A DNA stretch of 64,000 nt, from assembly GCA_034437535.1 (NCBI GenBank), contig DAOTTZ010000073.1, forward strand, positions 1-64,000, in the 5' to 3' direction. Origin of the DNA: J038 sp034437535. Lineage in GTDB: Bacteria; Chloroflexota; Anaerolineae; Aggregatilineales; Phototrophicaceae. This document shows positions 17,180 to 27,000 of this stretch, one piece after another. Each line of letters begins with the position of its first letter. Position 1 is the stretch's first letter. The notes beneath the pieces are model-generated. The model saw only the letters and a program-made list of their open reading frames with translations. It ran no database searches and was not told the origin of the DNA. Made by a program: the position numbers and the translations under genes.

Positions 17180-19333
17180 TCAAGGTGGTGGCTGGCCCGC
17201 GTCGGGATTTTCCAGGTAGAAGAAAGCATACTGGTGATACGGATCCATACTCGGCATCGTGTAATCCGGCGGGCCGATCTCACGAGTCAACCGCGCCAGG
17301 AACTCCGGGTTATACGGCGCGATGACATACAATTGATTCTTGCTCTGGTCGGGTGTCAATAACGCACTCATCTCGGTCTCGCCGGGCGTTTGCGCATAGA
17401 TTAACGTGGTCGGATCTTCCCCGCCGCGCACAAAGTACAGGTAACGGCGCAGATGATCGTAAAAGAAGGGAAAATTGCTCACCACGTAAATATCGGTGTG
17501 GGGCGGCACTTGCGCCGCCTGCTGGATCGCCATGTCACGGGCGGTCGCCGGGCCATAGGTCGCCATGTAATCCGGTATATGCGTCTGGAAGTAGTAGCGC
17601 ACGTTATCTTCCGCCAGCGGGACGAAAGCGATCACACAGATCAACACCGCCGCCGGCCACGCGACCAGCAACCGCGCCACAGCATACGCCCCCCACGCCG
17701 CCAGCATCGCCAACGCCGGCAAGATCACGACGTAGCGCGGGGCGTCGGCCTGTTCGATTAGCAGACTGATCCCCAGGATGAAGCCAGCCAGCCACACCAC
17801 CAGCAAGCTACCTGGCAGAGAGCGACCACGCCACAGCGCGACCCCGACCCCCATCAATACCAGCGGCACCCAGGCCGGCGGGATGATGCCGGTCGCGCCG
17901 CCGTAAAATTCGCTCTCATCGGGCCGGGCCAACAAAGCATGCACCGGCCCGGCCAGTTGTTGGTCATAATCGGTGAGTAAGTCTTCCGGCAGGCGGCTCT
18001 CGGTCTCCAGGCGCGGCGCGACTTGCTCCGACGCGGTGATCGTCGTCCAGTAATACGGCCCGATGACGATCACGAAGACCACCAGCAGAACACGCAGGCC
18101 GCCTTCCGGGCGGGGGATACGCCCGCGCCGTGCCCGCCATAACCAGATCCCCAACCACAGCGCGAAGACCGGCGCATACAGCAGACGCCCACCCTCATAA
18201 AAATAATGGGTGAGGCCCAGGCTAGCCCCGGCCAGCGCGAAATAAGGCAAAGTCGGGGTGTTTAACCGCCACCAGCCGCCCTGCTCCGGCACATAGCGGA
18301 AGGCTCCGGCGGGCCGGGTGGTGTTCAAGGCCAGGGCCAGCAAGCCGACCGCCAGCAGGAAGAACAGCGGATCCGCGATGTTATTCAACCCGATGCGGCT
18401 GAAGTGGATGTGCGCCGGGAACGTCGCCAGGGCCAGGGCCGCCAACAACGGGATGAACGGCTGACGGAACAGGACGCGGCTCGTCCACCAGGTCAGCGCG
18501 ACCGTCAACGTGCCGAAGATCACGCTAATCATGCGTATCCCGGCCAGATCCGGCCCGGTCAGGTCGATCACGCCCTTTTGCAGGACAATAAACAACCAGC
18601 TAAAGCGGGCGATGAGGCCGTAAGGCGTCAGGATATTGGTGGCTGGTTCCCGGCTGAGTTGATTCACGGCTTGCACACTGATGATCTCATCAATCAAGCG
18701 CGGGATGGCGGTATCAAGCTGGTTCAGCCGGACTAACGCGGCCAACCCCAGGATCACGACCAGCACCGACAATTCCAGCGTCAGCCGGGGTGTCAACGTC
18801 ACTGTGAATTGCCGCCGCCAGACCTGCCACCCGCCGCCCATCCCCAGCACGACCAACCCGATACCACCCAACAGGCCGGCGGTCTGCACACCGTAATGCA
18901 TATCCGGCCAGAGCGTGACCGCGATCAACGCCAGGATGCCAAGCTGGGTTGTGCGGCGCATCAGCCCGGCCCGCAGAACATCACGCCCGGTACTGGTCGG
19001 GGGCGCGGCTTCGTCCGTTTCGTCTGCTTCGTCTGATTGCAGGGCTAAAGCCAGAATCACGCCGACCAGCCCGGCCCAGGCCCAGCGTAAGCCCGGTGCC
19101 ATATCCGCCACGTTGATCAACCCGCCGCCGTGCACCAGGCACCCCACGCCGACCCCGGCGCAGGCCCAGCGCAACACACCCGGTTTGATCCCGGCCCGCA
19201 AGCCGATCAACGTGAGGAAGACCAACCCCACCGCACCCAATGTACCCGCCCCTAGCTCACGCGGCAGGATGAGTGTTGCCAATGTCGCCAACAGCAGAAG
19301 CCAGGCGATGCGTCGTTCCAGCGTGTTACTCAT
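17180..19333 (-). CDS. GT39-type membrane glycosyltransferase (paralogue 1)
   Basis: Polytopic membrane protein of about 717 residues in the GT-C fold (PMT/ArnT-like, GT39). These enzymes use a lipid-phosphate-linked sugar to glycosylate proteins or lipids outside the membrane. Key signs are an acidic DE pair in the first exposed loop (PRLIDEIISV), HIHFSRIGLNNIADP, THYFYEGGR and many hydrophobic helices, with a soluble C-terminal region. Start at 19333 is chosen for the GGAG 10 bases upstream and because it follows the upstream stop by 7 bp. It pairs with the larger paralogue just upstream, with which it shares several motifs. Confidence 0.85.
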   Translation of the reverse strand: MSNTLERRIAWLLLLATLATLILPRELGAGTLGAVGLVFLTLIGLRAGIKPGVLRWACAGVGVGCLVHGGGLINVADMAPGLRWAWAGLVGVILALALQSDEADETDEAAPPTSTGRDVLRAGLMRRTTQLGILALIAVTLWPDMHYGVQTAGLLGGIGLVVLGMGGGWQVWRRQFTVTLTPRLTLELSVLVVILGLAALVRLNQLDTAIPRLIDEIISVQAVNQLSREPATNILTPYGLIARFSWLFIVLQKGVIDLTGPDLAGIRMISVIFGTLTVALTWWTSRVLFRQPFIPLLAALALATFPAHIHFSRIGLNNIADPLFFLLAVGLLALALNTTRPAGAFRYVPEQGGWWRLNTPTLPYFALAGASLGLTHYFYEGGRLLYAPVFALWLGIWLWRARRGRIPRPEGGLRVLLVVFVIVIGPYYWTTITASEQVAPRLETESRLPEDLLTDYDQQLAGPVHALLARPDESEFYGGATGIIPPAWVPLVLMGVGVALWRGRSLPGSLLVVWLAGFILGISLLIEQADAPRYVVILPALAMLAAWGAYAVARLLVAWPAAVLICVIAFVPLAEDNVRYYFQTHIPDYMATYGPATARDMAIQQAAQVPPHTDIYVVSNFPFFYDHLRRYLYFVRGGEDPTTLIYAQTPGETEMSALLTPDQSKNQLYVIAPYNPEFLARLTREIGPPDYTMPSMDPYHQYAFFYLENPDAGQPPP

Positions 19334-19340
19334 GGGGCTG

Positions 19341-21758
19341 TCACTCCGGCACCGAGTCGATGGCTTGCTGAGACGCTGGCAGGAAGAACAGCACAAATTG
19401 AGTCGTCTGGCTGGGTATAAAGTCGCTGTATTGCGGTTCGCTCAACACATCCTCCGGGTATTTCGCCCGCAAGCGTTCGATCAAGACGAGATTCCCCGGC
19501 GGCAGGAAAAAGGCGTGGTTCAACGTGCGGTTGAGCGTCAGCAGATAGGCATCGGTAAACTGAAACGGGGCCATCGAATTCACCCAAACGGATCGATACG
19601 GCCCGCCGCGCAGATAATGGAGCTTGTTATTCAGGTCGGCCCCATAACGGGGTGGATCATCAACAATGTGAATCTGGGTATCAACCGGGAAGCCCACCGA
19701 ACGATACATCGCGTCTTCGACATCCAGGTTGCGCCCGCGTTGTTCCTGCCGGAATTGCACGTTGTAGCGTTCCATGTATGGCCCGGTGAAGTACCACACC
19801 ATCACCGTCCCCAGGAGCGCGACACAGGCCGTCAGCAGATAACGCCGCGTCCGGTTCCCTGTCGGGAACAATCCACCAACGATCACATCAAGGCCCAGGG
19901 CCAGGGCCAACGCCAGGGCCGGATACGCCACCACATACCGGGCGGAAATACGGCTTTGCTCCATGAAGGTATTGCCCAACCAGGTCAACAAAATCCACAG
20001 TAGAACCAGAATCCCCCCGGCCTGGGCCACCGTGCGGGCGCGGGCCGCCGCACCCTGGGCCGCGCCGACCGTCGCCAACCACAACGCATAAGTCATCCCG
20101 GCGAAGAACAACGGCAGGGCCAAGCGCGGAATCATCGGCTCATCCCCGCCCACATACAACGCGGACGGCGGAACAGCCGTGTGAATCAGATAGGCTTCGT
20201 TCAGCCGGTTGACGAAATGCGAAGCCAACGCCTGCGGCGAGTCGATCTCGCTGACGGTATCTCCCCCGATGCCAGCGGAGTCCATACGCTCCGCGATGGA
20301 TTGTTGACGCCCGGCCAACGTGTAATAGACCGGGGCGGCCACCATCACCGCCGCGATGACCAACAAAAAGATCGCCATCATGCGCTTGCGGCGGCGTGTC
20401 TGGTCAATGACCGGACGGCTGGCCGTCCCGCTGAAGGCCGCCAGCAAAAAGCGGCCACGGTCGGTCACCGCTGATGCCAGCCCGTAAGCCATCAGCCAGC
20501 CACCGGCCAACGCCGGGAAGAGAAACCGCCCGCCTTCATAAAAGTATTGCGTCAGCCCCAGGCACACCCCGGCCCAGGCGAAATGCCCCGGCATACGATC
20601 CGGGTACTTGATCCCCCGCGCCAGGAAGAAAAACACCAGGCACCCCAACACCGGGTCAACGATGTTGTTCAACCCGATGCGGCTCCACTGCACATGCACC
20701 GGCAAGACGGCCAACAGCGCGGCAGAGACCAACGCCACCCGCCGCCCGAACAACACCCGCGCCAGCAAATACAACGCGACGACGTTCAACACGCCGAACA
20801 AACTGCTGACGATCCGCAGGCCGTCCAGGTCATTGCCCAGCAGATACACGCCGTGTAATTGCATGTACGGATACACGTAAGGAAAGGCCGCCACCGAACT
20901 GAACGGAATCAGCAACAGCACATTGGGGTTGGCCCAAAAATGGGTGATCGGGTTGGAAAAGTGGATCTCGTCGATCCAGAAGCGTTGCGCGTCTTTGAGG
21001 TCGTACACGCGCAAGACCAGCGCAACAACCAGAATCGCCAGCAGGCCGGCCACTTCGCGCCAATCTACCCGGCGCAATCGCTCTCGCCAGCGCACCCCGG
21101 CCACGCGCTCCCGCCGCAGATACGCCTTCGCCGTCCCGGTGGCATCCACCCGCACGAAGAACCAACGATACCCGGCCAAGCCATACCCCACCAGCAATAC
21201 ACCGCCCACCAGCAGGCCAAATTGCAGATGAGTCGAGACGCGCAGGAGCGGTTGCAAGGCCAGCAGTTGCCCGTTGATCTCCGCCAGGACAGCCAGGGCA
21301 CCCACCCCGGCCAAAAGCGGCACCCAGCGCACACTCATATTACTGATGGCGTCCTGGGCCGGGTTGGTGAGATCATCGGCGGCTTGAACCGGCAATAGAT
21401 GCCTTAGATCAATCAGCAATAATCCGCTGAGGAGTGCGATCACCCCGGCGTAAACCCAGGTGGCCCCGGTCGGCGCGTAGTCCAGTTCAAGGTGATAATA
21501 GAGCGTGCCGACGGTAAACATAAAGACCGCTATCAACACGACCAACCGGCCCGGCCACGCGCCATGAATCCAGGCCGGCCCGCCAAGCACGCGCCACCCC
21601 ATCAAGCATCCCACCGCCACTAACACGCTGAAGCTCACCACGAAGCGCGGGGCCAGCAGATGCAGGGCCAGGAGTTCGATCAACACCAGCACCACCAGCA
21701 TCAAGCCAATCATGATTTGTGTGCGGCGGTCGTCGGTCGGTTGGCTCCGGGTTGTCAT
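19341..21758 (-). CDS. GT39-type membrane glycosyltransferase (paralogue 2)
   Basis: 805-residue polytopic GT-C protein. An acidic motif in the first exposed loop (RFWIDEIHFSNPI) is the expected catalytic position in PMT/ArnT-like enzymes. It shares VQWSRIGLNNIVDP and TQYFYEGGR with the downstream gene, so the pair arose by duplication. The C-terminal soluble part after about 680 carries the less conserved region. Sugar donor and acceptor are unknown. First gene of a two-gene operon, transcribed away from the disulfide oxidoreductase gene. Confidence 0.85.
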   Translation of the reverse strand: MTTRSQPTDDRRTQIMIGLMLVVLVLIELLALHLLAPRFVVSFSVLVAVGCLMGWRVLGGPAWIHGAWPGRLVVLIAVFMFTVGTLYYHLELDYAPTGATWVYAGVIALLSGLLLIDLRHLLPVQAADDLTNPAQDAISNMSVRWVPLLAGVGALAVLAEINGQLLALQPLLRVSTHLQFGLLVGGVLLVGYGLAGYRWFFVRVDATGTAKAYLRRERVAGVRWRERLRRVDWREVAGLLAILVVALVLRVYDLKDAQRFWIDEIHFSNPITHFWANPNVLLLIPFSSVAAFPYVYPYMQLHGVYLLGNDLDGLRIVSSLFGVLNVVALYLLARVLFGRRVALVSAALLAVLPVHVQWSRIGLNNIVDPVLGCLVFFFLARGIKYPDRMPGHFAWAGVCLGLTQYFYEGGRFLFPALAGGWLMAYGLASAVTDRGRFLLAAFSGTASRPVIDQTRRRKRMMAIFLLVIAAVMVAAPVYYTLAGRQQSIAERMDSAGIGGDTVSEIDSPQALASHFVNRLNEAYLIHTAVPPSALYVGGDEPMIPRLALPLFFAGMTYALWLATVGAAQGAAARARTVAQAGGILVLLWILLTWLGNTFMEQSRISARYVVAYPALALALALGLDVIVGGLFPTGNRTRRYLLTACVALLGTVMVWYFTGPYMERYNVQFRQEQRGRNLDVEDAMYRSVGFPVDTQIHIVDDPPRYGADLNNKLHYLRGGPYRSVWVNSMAPFQFTDAYLLTLNRTLNHAFFLPPGNLVLIERLRAKYPEDVLSEPQYSDFIPSQTTQFVLFFLPASQQAIDSVPE

Positions 21759-21932
21759 CGCTTACTCTGTCCCTTACAGATCAATCCTACCTCTGCCATT
21801 ATCGCTGTCTGGGCGGAAACTGCAAGCCCGCTTAAAACACGCAGGATCTGTTACTCACTGGCTCACGGCTTGTTCAGATCACCCTGCTATGCTGGGCCTA
21901 TACTGACGGAATAAAGAGAAAGATGGTGTTGT

Positions 21933-23390
21933 ATGTATGATGTGATTGTCGTGGGGGGTGGCCCGGCGGGCGTGACCGCCGCACTCCAGGCGCGGGAATT
22001 GGGCGCGAAGACCGCGCTGGTAGAGCGGGGCCGCCTGGGTGGTACCTGTACCAATGATGGCTGTGTGCCGACGCGGGTGCTGGCGAAGGCCGCCCGCCTG
22101 ATGCGCGATTATCAGCAGATGGCCCATTACGGCCTGAAGACACGCGGTGCGCCAGAGGTTGACTTCCCGGCTGTATTGGCCCGCGCCGGGCAGGTCGTCT
22201 ACCAGATGCACGAGAAGAAACAACTCATCGACCATCTACAAGATGTCCAGGTCGATCTATTCAGCGAAGTGGGCGATGCCGCTTTCATTGACGCCCACAC
22301 CCTCAGCCTGCCGGATGGCCGCACCCTCACCGGCGACCGCTTCATCCTGTGCGTGGGTGGATCTGCCCGGCGGTTGCCCATCCCCGGCGGGGAACACGCG
22401 CTGACTCATAGTGACGTGTGGACAATGAAAAAACTCCCGCGTTCGGTCGCCATCATCGGCACCGGCGCGACCGGGTGCCAGTTGGCTTCCATCCTGAATG
22501 CCTTCGGGGTGCATGTCGTCCTGCTGGATATTGCGCCGCGCATCCTGCCGCCGGAAGACGCCGACGTGGCCGCGCTGGTGCAGGCCGAGTTTAAGGCCAA
22601 CGGCATCGACGTCATCACCGGCATTAGCGGCGTAGACCGCATCGAAAAGTTCGGCGGGGCCACCCGGCTGGTCTACAGCAAAAACGACATACAACACACC
22701 CACCCGGTCGGCGCGGTGATTATAGCGGTCGGCTGGCCGGGCAATGTGGACGCGCTCCGGCTCGATCAAGCCGGGGTGGCGGTCGAACGGAATTACATCG
22801 TCACCGATACCCACCTCAAGACGACCGCCGACCACATCTATGCGGCGGGCGACATCACCGGGCGCATGATGCTGGTGCAAAGTGCCGGGTCTCAGGCGCG
22901 GGCGGCGGTAGAAAATGCCCTCAGCCACGCCGATCAAGCCGCTGAGCACCGGTTGGTGCCGCATGGCGGCTTCACCGATCCGGAATATGCCGGGGTGGGC
23001 CTGACGGAAGACGCCGCCCGCCAGCAAAATCTGGATTACGTCGTGGCGACCGTGCCGTATGCTGATCTTGACCGGGCCGTGATCGATGATCGCACCGTCG
23101 GTCTGTTTAAGCTCATCGCAGACCGTGCCAGCCATCGCGTGCTAGGGGCGCATATCGTCGGGGAACAAGCCGTCGAAGTCGCTCAGTTGGTGGCGGCGGG
23201 CATGGCCGGGGAAATCACGGTCGATCAATTGGCCGAGATGGAATTGGCCTACCCCACCTTTGCCGCCATCGTCGGTCTGGCCGCCCGGCAGATCATCCGT
23301 GAGGTGGGCGCGGTAGAGATCGCGCCGGAATGGCGTGCGCTGGAAAAAGTGCGCGGCATCGAATGGGAACGTCAGGAAGCGATGGATTAA
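21933..23390 (+). CDS. FAD-dependent pyridine nucleotide-disulfide oxidoreductase
   Basis: 485 residues with the lipoamide dehydrogenase/mercuric reductase architecture. FAD-binding GGGPAG at 8-13, redox pair C39/C44 in GGTCTNDGCVPT, NAD(P)-binding GTGATG in the middle, and the second FAD motif IYAAGDITG. The C-terminal dimerisation domain lacks the usual catalytic His-Glu (HAHPTLSE-type). It has MELAYPTFAAIVG, with Tyr near 440 in the histidine position. A genuine lipoamide dehydrogenase is therefore unlikely. A mercuric-reductase-like or other thiol/quinone-type activity fits better, though MerA's C-terminal Cys pair is also absent. No merR or 2-oxoacid dehydrogenase genes are near. Confidence 0.85.
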   Translation: MYDVIVVGGGPAGVTAALQARELGAKTALVERGRLGGTCTNDGCVPTRVLAKAARLMRDYQQMAHYGLKTRGAPEVDFPAVLARAGQVVYQMHEKKQLIDHLQDVQVDLFSEVGDAAFIDAHTLSLPDGRTLTGDRFILCVGGSARRLPIPGGEHALTHSDVWTMKKLPRSVAIIGTGATGCQLASILNAFGVHVVLLDIAPRILPPEDADVAALVQAEFKANGIDVITGISGVDRIEKFGGATRLVYSKNDIQHTHPVGAVIIAVGWPGNVDALRLDQAGVAVERNYIVTDTHLKTTADHIYAAGDITGRMMLVQSAGSQARAAVENALSHADQAAEHRLVPHGGFTDPEYAGVGLTEDAARQQNLDYVVATVPYADLDRAVIDDRTVGLFKLIADRASHRVLGAHIVGEQAVEVAQLVAAGMAGEITVDQLAEMELAYPTFAAIVGLAARQIIREVGAVEIAPEWRALEKVRGIEWERQEAMD

Positions 23391-24016
23391 GCGGTTTCAT
23401 CGGCTTCGCCCGCCGCCGGGTCAACCAACACCAGATCCATGCTCTCCAACAGACGGATGGCTTCCGGTAGGGCGAAGCGGGCCGCTTTGGTCGTGTTGTC
23501 GTTGAGGTTAAGCGTATAATTCTTGGCACCGACGAAGTTCGCCCGCGTCAGATCCGTCTGTAGGAAGATCGCGCTGGCGAAATCCGTCCCGGCGAAGTCG
23601 GCATCGGTCAAGTTAGCCTCTGCCAGATTAATCTCGTGAGCGATGCAGTCCGTCATCACCGCGTTCTTGAGTTCCAGCCCCAGGAAGATGCCATAAGTCA
23701 GGTCACATGCCGTAAACGTCATCGCGCTGAGTTTGGTCGTCCACTGCGACCAATCAGCCTGTGTCCAATTGATGCCGAGCAGATTACAGCGGTCAAACCG
23801 GACTTTAGCAAAGGTGGTATTTTCGACGTTGGTTAAGCGCATCGTGCAATCGTCGAACGTACAATCTAAGAAGTGGCACGCCTTGAATGCTACCTCAGAG
23901 AAATCACAGCGGGTGAAGGCGCACTCAACGAACTGAGTCTTGCTGATCGTCTGCGCCTTCAACGCCACGCGCTTAAAAGTCCGGCCCTCATAGGTATGAT
24001 GGCTTGTGATCGCCAC
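23387..24016 (-). CDS. Qnr-like pentapeptide repeat protein
   Basis: 209 residues, mostly A(D/N)LXX-type pentapeptides forming a right-handed beta-helix (for example CDFSEVAFKACHFLDCTF and ANLTDADFAGTDFASAIF). The WTQADWSQWTTKLSAM insertion, IFLGLELKNAVMTDC and the terminal ARFALPEAIRLLESMDLV block are the pattern of Qnr-type proteins, which mimic DNA and shield DNA gyrase from quinolones. Length is near Qnr's 214-218. GTG start with AGGGAT upstream. It lies 18 bp after the giant clostripain gene and its 3' end overlaps the oxidoreductase by 4 bp. Gyrase protection is inference. Confidence 0.82.
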   Translation of the reverse strand: MAITSHHTYEGRTFKRVALKAQTISKTQFVECAFTRCDFSEVAFKACHFLDCTFDDCTMRLTNVENTTFAKVRFDRCNLLGINWTQADWSQWTTKLSAMTFTACDLTYGIFLGLELKNAVMTDCIAHEINLAEANLTDADFAGTDFASAIFLQTDLTRANFVGAKNYTLNLNDNTTKAARFALPEAIRLLESMDLVLVDPAAGEADETA

Positions 24017-24034
24017 TATGCGATCCCTGTGCGG

Positions 24035-27000
24035 TTACTCACTGCTGGCCTCTTCCGCCGGAGCCTCTTCCGCCGGATCTTCTTCGGCTTCTTCTTCAAA
24101 GTCATCGAACAGGAAGTCGAACAGCGCGTCTTCACTCAGGCCGCCTTCGATGGCCGCTTCGCTCAAGAAGAATTCGCTGATCGCCGATGTCTCGCCCAAT
24201 TCCAGCGCGTTGACCGCATCCTGATTCGCCAGCAATTCCGCGATTTCTTCATCGGTAAAGCGGGCCGGTAGCAGTGTAAACGTCTCGGATATGGTCGAGC
24301 CGAGCGACCCGCTCCCCACATCAGCATTTTGGAGTTGAAGCTGGTTGCCGATTGCGCTGTCGAATTGCACCGACGTCCCGGCGACGCCGGTCACGGTGGT
24401 CGGTCGCTGGATGTCACTGCCGGTATCGGCCAACTGAATCCGCACCGACCCCGATAACACCTCCGACTCCCAACCGGAAGGCCGCCGCCGGGCGACGGTA
24501 TCATCGAACACGTCGTCTTGCTCTGCCGTGCTGACGGTCTCCAGATCGTTAAACGACCCACGCCAGAAGAACATCGACCCGCCGGCGATCTCAAAGACCG
24601 CGCCGTTAATCTCCAGGTTGATGATCTCGTCGCTGGGCGTGGTCTGGATCAATACGCCGTTGAGCGCGGCCCCGCTCTGGCTTTCTTCCGCCAGTTGGAT
24701 CTCGACCGATTGCATGGTCTGCCAGTGCGGGCGATTGGGATTACTCAGCGGCAGGCTCTGCCAGGCGTTGTAATCATCAAATGTGATGATGGCCGGGTTG
24801 ATGCCTTCCGGCAGGAGCAAGGTACGGCGCACCCAACCCGTCCGCGACGGATCGTTGGGCACCTGCACGCGAAGCCATTCGCCATCATCAGAGCGGCCCA
24901 CCGCCGTCACCACATCGTCGATGCCGAACGCCCCGTTGACGAACGCATCCGACGCTGGCACCCGGCGCATGTTGATGCGGTCGGTCAGTTCGCGGGTATC
25001 CGGGTGGACGATCATCTGAATTTCCGGCACCTGCCCGCCTTCCAGCACGGAGCGATTAAACACCGTCGCCCCACCGAACACGATCAACTGAATCGACTCG
25101 TCCGCGTTGTCATCGGGCAGGTTGGCTTGCAGGGTCAACACGGCCACGCTGAACGGATCAAACGAGCCATCCGGCAGGACGCCGACCTGAAAGCCCAACA
25201 TCCGCTCAACCGGGGCCGTATCAGTCACCTCACGCGGCACGATGTCACCGTCTTCCACGTAGATCGCCCGCAGAGCTTCGTCTTGCTGGCCGACATAACA
25301 GACCGTGTTCCAGCCACTATCCCGGCAGATGTCGTTGGCACTCACCAGGGCGGATTTCACAAAAGCGTTGCGATTCCCGGCGGCGTAACTACTACTCCCC
25401 GGCGGCGCGAAGCCATCCAGGATCGGTTCAAAGGTGTAGCGGATCACTTCGTCAGCGATAGCGTTATCGGGCGTCTCGAAGCGCAGACCGTACAGGCGGT
25501 TATTGATCTTGGCGACGTAAATTCGTCCGATAACATCCACACCGTCCCGGTTGACGCTGTATTGGGCCGTCTCCCAATCGTGATATTCGCCGTTGTAAAG
25601 CCGGAATTGGGCCGTCTCCCGGTTGACGCCGTATTGGAACAAGAGATCATCCAGCGCGGCGCGGGTGTCTTCACCGGGCAGGCCGGCGACCGCGACCAAG
25701 CGGCGCGGTTCATTGGGCGGCGTGTAGACCGTCCAATCGCCTTCCGCCGCCACCCGCCATTGATTCCGCATCGGGTAGGGGATGCGCCGCTCTAAGAACT
25801 CGTAACGCCAGCGGGATGTGTCCAGGTCGGCCAACCGTTCGGCATCGAAGAACGCGATGCTGTTCAGGTAATTGTCAAACAAGGTCTCACGTTGGGCGGC
25901 CTGGGTAGAGCCGTCACGGGTATCCACCGTGAATACCAGGCCGCGCCCGCCCTGCGCTGTCTCCCGGTGGAAGGCGACCGCCTCCCCGGTCCAGGTTGAG
26001 CCATCATCCAACTGATATTGATACCCGAAGATCACCGCGATGTCATCATGCCCCCGGTAGACTTCGGAATAGGTGCTCTGGTCGATGCCGTATCGCTTCT
26101 GCACTTCCTCTTTGATGGCGTAGACGTTATCCAGGGCGCGGAAGTAATACACGTTGAGTGTTGCGTCTCCATCCGGGCTGGAAGACGTCAGCCAGTTGCC
26201 CTGGTCGATCACGGGTGACCACCCCGCCGGACGCTGGAAGTTAATCCCCAGGTCAATATCAGCATAGCCCAACAACGACTCGTCATAAGCGGCGTTATCG
26301 ACTTCAATTCGAGTCGAGTCGAAGCCGCTCACCCCGCCGAAGGCCCGCACCAAAAATCCAAGCTGATACGTCCCGCTGGCGGTCGGCTCGTTGCGCCAGC
26401 TTAGTCCTTGCGCCGGCCAGATGTAGCGCGTGCCCGGCTCCGGCTTGAGTTCGCCGTCAGGTGTCGCCAGATAACGATACACCTGGAACTCTGATCCGGA
26501 CGGAATTTCGATGGTGGCAAGCGCACCCGTCCGCCCCCGGCTGATGACGGTCTGCGTCTCACCTTCCAGGTCAAACACGACGGATACATCCTGCCATTCG
26601 TCGTCGAGTGTCTCCCGGTAGCGGCCCTCTAAGGACGCGGTATCCCCGGAGCGGCGCAAGAATTCCGGGCTGTTCGTCTCCCCATCACTGACGACCGGCA
26701 GTTCCAGCGGCAACCAGTTGAAGATCGCTTGATCCACCCCGGCCCGCCAGTTGTTGACCAGGGCCGCGCCGCCTTCCGCCAGCACTTCGGTCAAAATAGG
26801 GGTCTCCACCAGCCGGTACGTCTGGCCGTTTTCCACCCGGTCGATGGTCAACGCGCCGGATGCGATGCGCCGCCCGACGACTTCCACGCTGATGGTGGGC
26901 GGGAACGCGCTACTGCTCACATCCGGGTATACCCGCGTAACCGTGACTTCCGGCGCGATAGGCGGATGATACGTCGTGACCGAATCTTCCACCACCCACA

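Noticed and set aside
24518..25795. 425-codon plus-strand frame opposite clostripain copy 1, and similar frames at 18915-20003 and 22257-23135
   Set aside because: All lie fully inside recognised genes on the other strand, have no ribosome site or domain, and show the same low-complexity shadow composition.
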